Of a stretch of DNA of 9,098 nucleotides, positions 1 to 5,497 are shown piece after piece. Made by a program: the position numbers and the translations under genes. Within the stretch, counting starts at the first letter, position 1. Each line of letters begins with the position of its first letter. The notes under the pieces are model-generated. The model was not told where the DNA came from and did no database searches. It saw nothing but the letters and a program-made list of their open reading frames with translations. The DNA is from an uncultured Bifidobacterium sp. (GTDB lineage: Bacteria; Actinomycetota; Actinomycetes; Actinomycetales; Bifidobacteriaceae): the NCBI GenBank assembly GCA_937874315.1, contig CALNAE010000078.1:1-9098 (forward strand), written 5' to 3'.

Positions 1-1274
1 TATATTCCGATACGCGTTTGTTTGTATATGGCCGGCCCTCCATCCTCCATTTTGACTCGCAAGGCTACATAGGCCATGATCGGCGACGTAAGAATCAGCA
101 GAAGCGAGGAGCCGATGATATCGACCGAGCGTTTGAGCGCCTTCGTGAGCAGTGAATATTGTGGGAGGCGCGCGGTGAAGACCGGCATGGAGGGATGATT
201 GCGCAGGTGGAGCGTGGCTCCGTCGAGATCCGCCACGGCCGAGCTGAACGCAAGTTCGATGCCCATGGATTCAACCGCGAGAGACAGCGTGCGCATCGTT
301 TCCGAATACCGGTCGATCACATCCGCTATCACCATGGTTTCCGCCTTGAGATATTTCGCGGTCTGCGGCAGGTGGGAGTTGAGCGGCAAGACCCGCAACC
401 CTCGTTCGAAATCGTTGGTCGGCTGGAAGGGAACGGAGATCAGATGTTGGGAACCGGAGGCCTTGGAGTCGTTGTCGGTCGAAGCCACCGGGCATACGGC
501 TATCGGGGCATAGCCGAGTCCCTTATGTTCTCGAAGTAGGGCAATCGTTTTATGCAATCCCTCCGGTGAACCCACCACCACGCTGGGATAGTTGTATTCG
601 CCGTTGTGACGGTTGCGCTGCAGGGCCTGTCGCATCAACCAGCGCTCTATGGTGGTGAGCACCGCCGTGAGTATGGGCACGCCAATGGTCAAAGTGCGTG
701 GATTATCGAGTTTGAAGAGATAACTGTAGGTGGAAAGGAAGATGAAATTGACGAACGCGGCCTTGTATATCTTGCTGTACAGTTCGTAGCCCTCGCCCAT
801 GGTATGACGTTCGAAAATATGGCTTACGCCGAGGCTGGCAAGCCAGGAGAGGCAGACGACAATCGGATAATCGATGAGACCGTTGCTGAGAATCGAATGA
901 TGTTCGAGGAACGCAAACGAGTCTGTGTCGAGAGCGAGCAGAATGCTGACCGCGATCAGGGCCATCAGCATATCCAATGCGACGAGGGTGATGGTGTAGA
1001 ACACGCTCCAGCGCGGCGGCGTGTATTCGAACAGATGCGTTGCTCTCCCATTGCCATGGGCAAAGGTGTGCGGAACGGATTGTGTATGTTCTGAGGAGGA
1101 GATATAGCTGCCGTCGAAGAAAGTGGCAGCGATGGGATCGTGCGCCGTCGTGATCGGCTGAGGGGTCTCCCTTGCCTTGGTGGGGGTGGCATATGACGAG
1201 GCGAGTTTATCCGTCAGCGGGGCCTTGCCGCGTTGCTGCACGTGTATCTCTTGTGTGGCCTCATCGACTTTCAT
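1..1274 (-). CDS. Exopolysaccharide priming polyprenyl-phosphate glycosylphosphotransferase, 3' truncated by window edge
   Basis: This reading frame is open from the ATG at 1274 to the left edge (424 residues, no stop). Residues 1-90 are a hydrophilic cytoplasmic leader. Hydrophobic segments lie near 93-115, 134-152, 171-187 and 194-208. Residues about 229-350 (starting SVVVGSPEGL) resemble the CoA-binding-like middle domain of this family. From K381 (KRSVDIIGSS) the bacterial sugar transferase domain (PF02397) begins, with its membrane helix broken by SPIM (397-400) and the signature GGPAIYKQTRIG (412-423). The later catalytic acidic residues lie outside the window. The family transfers a hexose-1-phosphate from a UDP-sugar to undecaprenyl phosphate at the inner face of the membrane, the first step of EPS assembly; the sugar cannot be told from sequence. 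A run of six G (1285-1280) lies five bases before the start. The gene is transcribed divergently from the DUF4012-phosphatase-kinase run. Bifidobacterial relatives are often called cpsD, but that symbol is ambiguous, so none is given. Confidence 0.93.
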   Translation of the reverse strand, partial: MKVDEATQEIHVQQRGKAPLTDKLASSYATPTKARETPQPITTAHDPIAATFFDGSYISSSEHTQSVPHTFAHGNGRATHLFEYTPPRWSVFYTITLVALDMLMALIAVSILLALDTDSFAFLEHHSILSNGLIDYPIVVCLSWLASLGVSHIFERHTMGEGYELYSKIYKAAFVNFIFLSTYSYLFKLDNPRTLTIGVPILTAVLTTIERWLMRQALQRNRHNGEYNYPSVVVGSPEGLHKTIALLREHKGLGYAPIAVCPVASTDNDSKASGSQHLISVPFQPTNDFERGLRVLPLNSHLPQTAKYLKAETMVIADVIDRYSETMRTLSLAVESMGIELAFSSAVADLDGATLHLRNHPSMPVFTARLPQYSLLTKALKRSVDIIGSSLLLILTSPIMAYVALRVKMEDGGPAIYKQTRIGI

Positions 1275-1293
1275 ATGAACCCCCCATAAGTCT

Positions 1294-1320
1294 TTAAGAT
1301 TGCGTTAAGGAACCTCTAAA
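1294..1320. repeat. Helically phased TTAAG direct repeats
   Basis: TTAAG occurs at 1294-1298 and again at 1305-1309, exactly 11 bases apart, followed by the weaker CTAAA at 1316-1320 in the same phase. Tandem half-sites 11 bp apart are typical of OmpR/PhoP-type response regulators. The site lies 20-46 bases upstream of the transferase start on the minus strand. The repeat is short and could be chance. Confidence 0.35.
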
Positions 1321-1339
1321 ACAAACAAGATAACACATC

Positions 1340-1345
1340 GTTATA
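1340..1345 (-). promoter_or_regulatory. Candidate -10 box of the priming transferase
   Basis: On the minus strand this reads TATAAC, one base from the TATAAT consensus, 66 bases upstream of the transferase ATG. No good -35 hexamer is seen 16-18 bases further upstream, so the call is weak. Confidence 0.3.
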
Positions 1346-1409
1346 CCCACTGGGGATGTAAGTTCGCCTTGTTGCGCCGAACAGGTATGCAGCGCGCATC
1401 ACGATATCG

Positions 1410-1433
1410 GGCTTCAGCGCGCGCTCTGAAGCC
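1410..1433. promoter_or_regulatory. Perfect 8-bp inverted repeat upstream of the DUF4012 gene
   Basis: GGCTTCAG (1410-1417) pairs perfectly with CTGAAGCC (1426-1433) across an 8-base loop, CGCGCGCT. No T-run follows it and no gene points into it, so a terminator is unlikely. It sits just upstream of the candidate -10 region and is better read as an operator or a structural element. Confidence 0.5.
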
Positions 1434-1447
1434 GACGGCGGCGCATA

Positions 1448-1463
1448 TAGAATGTCCGTTCTA
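1448..1463 (+). promoter_or_regulatory. TAGAA-N6-TTCTA dyad overlapping a candidate -10 (TAGAAT)
   Basis: TAGAA (1448-1452) and TTCTA (1459-1463) form a perfect dyad around TGTCCG. Its left arm overlaps TATAGAAT (1446-1453), a plausible -10 region 55 bases before the DUF4012 start. A protein bound here would cover the promoter. The same TAGAAT hexamer occurs upstream of the kinase at 3990-3995. No convincing -35 hexamer was found. Confidence 0.4.
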
Positions 1464-1507
1464 GTATTCGTAAGAGACAGTGATCCAGAATAAAGGGATG
1501 GAACGGC

Positions 1508-3334
1508 ATGGGTAGACATACTACGGGGCAATCGGTGGGCGCGCATGGGCGGTGGCATGCCGTGCTGTGGGGGCTGCTGCTCTTATTCGTCATTATCGCG
1601 GCTTGTGCCGGAGTCCTTGGCTATCGGTTCTACACCGAGGCCAATCAGGTGAAAGCCCATGGACAACGTGCCATCGCCGCGATGGAGGGACTGTCGGTCA
1701 GCGACCAGCAATCGCTCTCAACCCTGTCCCAGCGGCTTCCTTCCATCCAGCACGAGACCAGAGCCGCCCGAGCCATAGCGCACGGATCTCTTTGGAACGT
1801 GATGTCGCATATGCCGTATTTAGGTAACGACATCGTCACGGTGCAGGGGATGACCACTGCCGCGGACGATATCTCGACTCGTGCAGTGCCGCAGTTTTTG
1901 CAAGCCGTCACCCAGTTGAAATCCTCGCCATTGACCAGCCCTGGCGGCGATCTGAACCTGAAGCCGCTGCTGAACGCGCAGCAGCATATGACGACAGCCA
2001 ACAAGGCCCTGCAGAGTTCGGTTTCCCAATTCAACGCGCTGCCCGAACCTAGGATCGGCAGGGTCAAAACGACTTATGATGCTGCGAAAACACAGCTCAA
2101 CGCGATGGCGAGTACCGCCGGTTCTCTGACGAATGCGCTGGATGTGCTTCCCGATTTCCTCGGGTCGGGCCAAAGCCGAACCTACGCCATCATGGCGATG
2201 ACGACATCTGAAGCCCGTTCTTCCGGTGGACTGATCGGTTCGGTGGGCGTGATGACTACCGACGATGGAAAGATCGGCATCAAGGACTTCAAGGCCAACA
2301 CAGAGTACATACCCTACGGTTCGGGAGACCCCACGACCGATGAGCAGCGCATCTTCAACGCTTGGGGGCCGTTGCAGATGTCTTTCGATATTCGGGATCT
2401 TGCGGTGTTCCCGGACACCTCACGAACCGCGCAGGCCATGCGCGCCATATGGCAACGGACCTCCTGGGGCAAAGGCACGACGCTTGACGGCGTGCTGCTG
2501 CTCGACCCAGTGTTTCTGCAGGCGTTGATCGGAATCAACGGTAACGTCACATTGACCAATGGTCAGGTGCTTACCGGCAGCAATACCGCTCAATTCCTGC
2601 TCAACACGGTATACCAACGATATACGCCGGCTGAGCAGGATGTGTATTTCCAGGAAGTGGCCGTGCAGAGCATCGCGAAGATGTTTAAGAATCTCAATCT
2701 CGAAAAGCTCACCGCCGTCGGCAAATTGATGGGATCCATGGCGAACGGGCGCCATTTTTCGATGTACTCCTTCGATACGACGATCGAGAACCGGCTGAGC
2801 GCGGCCGGCTTCACCGCCCAGTCGCCGCATGATCAGCGGCATCCGTCGGTCGGCGTGTACGTCACCGAGCAGAATCCGTCCAAGATGGACTGGTATATTC
2901 ACCGTACGTCAACCATCACGCGCAACAGCTGCAACGCCGACGGGTCGCAGACCTACCATGTTCGATACACGATGACCAACACCTTGACCGCGTCGCTTGG
3001 CGGTAGCCTACCGGATTACATCATCGGCGTGGCTGGCGGGCTGCGCACGTATGGTCTGGAAAAGACACTTATCTACGCCCCGGCCGGAGGCAGTATCACG
3101 AATATGAGCGCAACCGGGAATGTTTATGATTCCCGCCGGGAAACCATGAATGGCACGGCGGTTAATGCCAGTTTGGCAAAACTCGCGCCCGGAGCAAGCG
3201 TGACGTATTCTTTTGACGTCACGACATCCACGCAGTCGGTTACCGATCTCGCCATGGACCAGACGCCGATGGGATGGGAAGGCAACGGGGTTACGGAGAA
3301 CCTCTCTTCCTGCTCCATACGTACCAAGAAATGA
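1508..3334 (+). CDS. DUF4012 domain membrane-anchored extracellular protein
   Basis: The protein has 608 residues. A short basic N-terminus is followed by one transmembrane segment (about 18-38) and no signal-peptidase site, so residues 40-608 should lie outside the cell. Residues about 45-210 are helical and Gln/Ala/Ser-rich, like a stalk. The DUF4012 core starts near 222: SEARSSGGLIGSVGVMT (234-250) matches the family's AElRptGGfiGs motif, DLAVFPDTS (297-305) matches its D...sPDfp motif, and LDGVLLLDPVFLQALIG (326-342) matches its GViaiDpval segment. The C-terminal part (about 460-600) looks beta-rich and has two cysteines (C475, C602). The family has no established enzyme activity but recurs in actinobacterial EPS clusters. 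The ATG at 1508 has AAGGGA (1493-1498) upstream. The phosphatase gene follows after ten bases, so the two are surely co-transcribed. A role in attaching or processing polymer outside the membrane is inferred. Confidence 0.9.
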   Translation: MGRHTTGQSVGAHGRWHAVLWGLLLLFVIIAACAGVLGYRFYTEANQVKAHGQRAIAAMEGLSVSDQQSLSTLSQRLPSIQHETRAARAIAHGSLWNVMSHMPYLGNDIVTVQGMTTAADDISTRAVPQFLQAVTQLKSSPLTSPGGDLNLKPLLNAQQHMTTANKALQSSVSQFNALPEPRIGRVKTTYDAAKTQLNAMASTAGSLTNALDVLPDFLGSGQSRTYAIMAMTTSEARSSGGLIGSVGVMTTDDGKIGIKDFKANTEYIPYGSGDPTTDEQRIFNAWGPLQMSFDIRDLAVFPDTSRTAQAMRAIWQRTSWGKGTTLDGVLLLDPVFLQALIGINGNVTLTNGQVLTGSNTAQFLLNTVYQRYTPAEQDVYFQEVAVQSIAKMFKNLNLEKLTAVGKLMGSMANGRHFSMYSFDTTIENRLSAAGFTAQSPHDQRHPSVGVYVTEQNPSKMDWYIHRTSTITRNSCNADGSQTYHVRYTMTNTLTASLGGSLPDYIIGVAGGLRTYGLEKTLIYAPAGGSITNMSATGNVYDSRRETMNGTAVNASLAKLAPGASVTYSFDVTTSTQSVTDLAMDQTPMGWEGNGVTENLSSCSIRTKK

Positions 3335-3344
3335 GGTGGAGCAT

Positions 3345-3932
3345 ATGCACATCATGGTTGTGTGTACCGGCAACGTCTGCCGTTCGCCGATGGGGGAGCT
3401 GCTGCTGACCAGATATTTGGAGGGGACCTCGATCCGGGTCAGCAGCGCCGGCACTCAGGGGCTGCCCGGGCACCCGATCGATCCGTCGAGCGCTCGGCTC
3501 ATGGCAAGCGCCAATATCGATTCCAGTGGGTTTCGCTCACGACGACTGACGAAGAAGATGGCCCAGTCCGCCGATCTGATTCTGTGCTTTGAGAAGGCAC
3601 AGCGCAGGCAGATCGTCGGCCTGGCCCCCTCGGCGGTTCGATACACGTTTCTTGTCAACGAGTTCGCGGATATGTGTAAATATTGTGCCGAACATAAACT
3701 GGTGCAGGGCGTGACTGTTCAAGCCCGCCTGCAGTCCGTAACGAACATGGCCTCGGTGATTCGCGCCTCGTTGCCTCAACCCCGGGATATCGCGGACCCC
3801 TATGGCCGTCCGTTTGAGAGCTTCCAAGCGGCGGCGGAGCAGACCAACGGCGCCCTGCGCACGATATTGGGAAGCATGCGCAAACATTACGCCGCAAACA
3901 ATGCCGCGGGTTGGAAATTGTCGAGTCGATGA
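3345..3932 (+). CDS. Low-molecular-weight protein-tyrosine phosphatase
   Basis: The 195-residue cytoplasmic enzyme removes phosphate from tyrosines, here presumably from the BY-kinase encoded next. The P-loop is at the N-terminus: C7-TGNVC-R13-S14, fitting C(X)5RS with C7 as nucleophile. The general-acid motif DPYG is at 151-154. The family is usually about 150-160 residues; the extra length is a segment of about 40 residues before the acid motif (105-145), which contains C111-KY-C114 and H117, plus a basic tail. The ATG at 3345 is preferred over in-frame upstream starts (3213 onward) because it places the P-loop at residue 7 as in the family, has AGGTGG (3334-3339) five bases upstream, and does not overlap the DUF4012 gene. 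The ten-base gap to that gene suggests translational coupling. Such phosphatases commonly accompany Wzz/BY-kinases in capsule loci. Confidence 0.93.
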   Translation: MHIMVVCTGNVCRSPMGELLLTRYLEGTSIRVSSAGTQGLPGHPIDPSSARLMASANIDSSGFRSRRLTKKMAQSADLILCFEKAQRRQIVGLAPSAVRYTFLVNEFADMCKYCAEHKLVQGVTVQARLQSVTNMASVIRASLPQPRDIADPYGRPFESFQAAAEQTNGALRTILGSMRKHYAANNAAGWKLSSR

Positions 3933-3939
3933 TGTCGCT

Positions 3940-3995
3940 CATGGACTTTTGACAAGGCGCAATGTGAGTCCGTGCGGCAGACCCTGTGATAGAAT
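3940..3995 (+). promoter_or_regulatory. Intergenic hairpin and possible extended -10 promoter before the kinase
   Basis: In the 99-base gap, CATGGACT (3940-3947) can pair with AGTCCGTG (3967-3974) with one G-U pair and a 19-base loop. Downstream, TGATAGAAT (3987-3995) looks like an extended -10 box 36 bases before the kinase start. A TTGACA at 3949-3954 is 35 bases from that box, too far to be its -35. A secondary promoter for the kinase is possible but unproven. Confidence 0.3.
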
Positions 3996-4031
3996 TCCTG
4001 AGTTTGCGAGTCATCGAAGAACGGGGAGATC

Positions 4032-5447
4032 TTGACTATTGCTGATTTGCTGCGCGTCCTGCGCAAGCATATTGCTACCGCTGTAATTGCCTTTGCCGTC
4101 GTGTTCGCCGCCGTGGCGGCCTTCACGTTTCTGTCTCCGGCGAAATACACCTCGACGGCCGAGCTGTTTGCAACCTACACGGGGCAGCAGGATTCCACGC
4201 AAAACTCCAATGAGATGAATTCCGGGGCGTCGTACCTCTCGACGCAGATCAAGACCTACCCACAGCTCATCAAGACCCAGGCCGTCCTGGAACCGGTAAT
4301 CCAAGACCTATCGTTGAATATGAGCGTCGACGATCTGTCGAAAATGGTTACCGCCACCAACCCCACCAACACATTCATGGTCGATATCGCCGTCGAGAGC
4401 CGTGATGCCCAACAGTCGTCCGACATCGCGAACAGTGTGGCGAAGAACCTGTCCAAACAGATCTCTTCATCGTTGTATACCGACGGCACCAGCAAATCTC
4501 CGATTCAGCTGACGGTTGTGCAAAAGGCGCAGGTTCCGGATTCGCCCAGTTCGCCCAAGATCCCGCTGTATCTCGCCGCCGGCTTCATTCTCGCCGTTAT
4601 TGTGGCCATTGGCATGGCCCTGCTCAAGGACGTGATGAATACCAAGGTGGACGGCATCGATGATGCCAAGACGCTGACCGGATCATCGGCCTTGGGCACG
4701 GTGGCGCGAGCCGAGGTAATGTCGCGGTCCAAGCCCGTGGTGGTCTGCGAACCTTCCAGCCGCGAAGCGGAGGAATTCCGCAGAATCCGCACGAATATCT
4801 CCTTCCTCAGCCCGAACAGCGAAGAGCACGGGCACCTGATCGTTATCACGTCAACCGAGCCTTCCGAGGGGAAGACCACCATCTCCATCAATACCGCTGC
4901 GGCGCTCGCCGAAGATGGAAAGACCATCCTGCTCATTGATGCCGATCTGCGCCACCCCTCTGTCGCTCGGGTCTTGGGCATCGAAGGCAACGTCGGGTTG
5001 TCCCATATCCTGTCCGGACAGGCGTCTCCACGTGACGTGGTCCAGCCGTATTGGAAATCGAATCTTCATCTTCTCCCCGCGGGGAAGCGCCCGGGCAATG
5101 CCAGCATTCTGCTGAACTCGGATATGATGACCGAAATGGTCGAGCAGGCGCTGGCCCAGTACGATTACGTTATTCTCGATACGGCTCCGCTGTCCGTGGC
5201 GAACGACGCCGCGGTGTTCGGCAAACGAGCCGACGGCATCGTCATGGTCGTCGGTAAGGGCATCGCCGAGAAGAAGGAGCTCAAGGCGACGATCGACGGG
5301 TTGAATACCAACGAGATACCGTTGCTCGGTTTCGTGCTGAATTTCGCCGATCCCAAGAAGATCCATTCCAAGAATTATTATTATTACGATACGCCTTCCG
5401 GACAGCATTCCGACAGACATAGCGAATCCAGGGAAAAACGTCACTGA
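4032..5447 (+). CDS. Fused Wzz chain-length determinant / BY-family tyrosine kinase
   Basis: This 471-residue inner-membrane protein controls EPS chain length and export through cyclic autophosphorylation. Residues 1-12 (TIADLLRVLRKH) and TM1 (about 13-34) start the Wzz domain. A proline-rich stretch PDSPSSPKIP (169-178) precedes TM2 (about 178-198). The cytoplasmic kinase has EAEEFRRIRTNI (245-256, the EX2RX2R-type contact helix), Walker A STEPSEGKTT (274-283), Walker A' LLIDAD (300-305) and Walker B VILDTAP (380-386). The tyrosine cluster is four consecutive residues, Y449-Y452, followed by an unusual 19-residue hydrophilic His/Ser/Arg tail. The start is TTG at 4032 with GGGGAG (4023-4028) three bases upstream; it gives the N-terminus expected for Wzz, and no ATG fits. 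Fusion of both modules is the actinobacterial form. The neighbouring phosphatase should reverse its phosphorylation. Confidence 0.95.
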   Translation: MTIADLLRVLRKHIATAVIAFAVVFAAVAAFTFLSPAKYTSTAELFATYTGQQDSTQNSNEMNSGASYLSTQIKTYPQLIKTQAVLEPVIQDLSLNMSVDDLSKMVTATNPTNTFMVDIAVESRDAQQSSDIANSVAKNLSKQISSSLYTDGTSKSPIQLTVVQKAQVPDSPSSPKIPLYLAAGFILAVIVAIGMALLKDVMNTKVDGIDDAKTLTGSSALGTVARAEVMSRSKPVVVCEPSSREAEEFRRIRTNISFLSPNSEEHGHLIVITSTEPSEGKTTISINTAAALAEDGKTILLIDADLRHPSVARVLGIEGNVGLSHILSGQASPRDVVQPYWKSNLHLLPAGKRPGNASILLNSDMMTEMVEQALAQYDYVILDTAPLSVANDAAVFGKRADGIVMVVGKGIAEKKELKATIDGLNTNEIPLLGFVLNFADPKKIHSKNYYYYDTPSGQHSDRHSESREKRH

Positions 5448-5448
5448 C

Positions 5449-5463
5449 ATACACGGCGTGTAT
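5449..5463. promoter_or_regulatory. 15-bp perfect palindrome just after the kinase stop
   Basis: ATACACG-g-CGTGTAT has seven-base perfect arms around one central G. It starts two bases after the kinase stop codon and 49 bases before the next gene. The one-base centre makes it a poor RNA hairpin but a good dimeric repressor site, which could regulate the downstream gene separately. No T-run follows, so it is not a terminator. Confidence 0.45.
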
Positions 5464-5469
5464 ACGGGC

Positions 5470-5493
5470 GAGGTGCATGAATTGAGGTGCATG
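5470..5493 (+). repeat. Duplicated GAGGTGCATG (ribosome binding site plus ATG)
   Basis: GAGGTGCATG occurs at 5470-5479 and 5484-5493, four bases apart. Each copy has a GAGGTG Shine-Dalgarno-like core and an ATG. Both ATGs open only tiny frames (ATG AAT TGA; and MDHGR then stop). The second GAGGTG (5484-5489) is eight bases before the ATG at 5498, which is the real start of the next gene. Confidence 0.6.
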
Positions 5494-5497
5494 GATC

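Larger units (their letters stand above)
1275..1507. promoter_or_regulatory. Divergent intergenic regulatory region between priming transferase and DUF4012 gene
   Basis: These 233 bases separate two divergent EPS genes and must hold the promoters of both. The half nearest the transferase is AT-rich and carries TTAAG repeats and a TATAAC-like box. The half nearest the DUF4012 gene carries an 8-bp-arm hairpin and a TAGAA-N6-TTCTA dyad. No coding signal was seen. Confidence 0.75.

Noticed and set aside
159..1094. Plus-strand open frames at 159-539 and 606-1094
   Set aside because: They lie opposite the priming transferase, whose continuous frame has clear family motifs. Their translations are Arg/Gly/His-rich and have no ribosome binding site.
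1498..1515. Five-codon frame ATG GAA CGG CAT GGG TAG overlapping the DUF4012 start
   Set aside because: Its ATG is too close to the purine tract to be a good start; it is most likely a chance frame.
3213..3344. N-terminal extension of the phosphatase from an upstream ATG
   Set aside because: It would overlap the DUF4012 gene by over 120 bases and push the P-loop from residue 7 to residue 51. The ATG at 3345 has its own ribosome binding site.
3949..3995. TTGACA (3949-3954) paired with TAGAAT (3990-3995) as one sigma-70-type promoter
   Set aside because: The hexamers are 35 bases apart, about twice the functional spacing.
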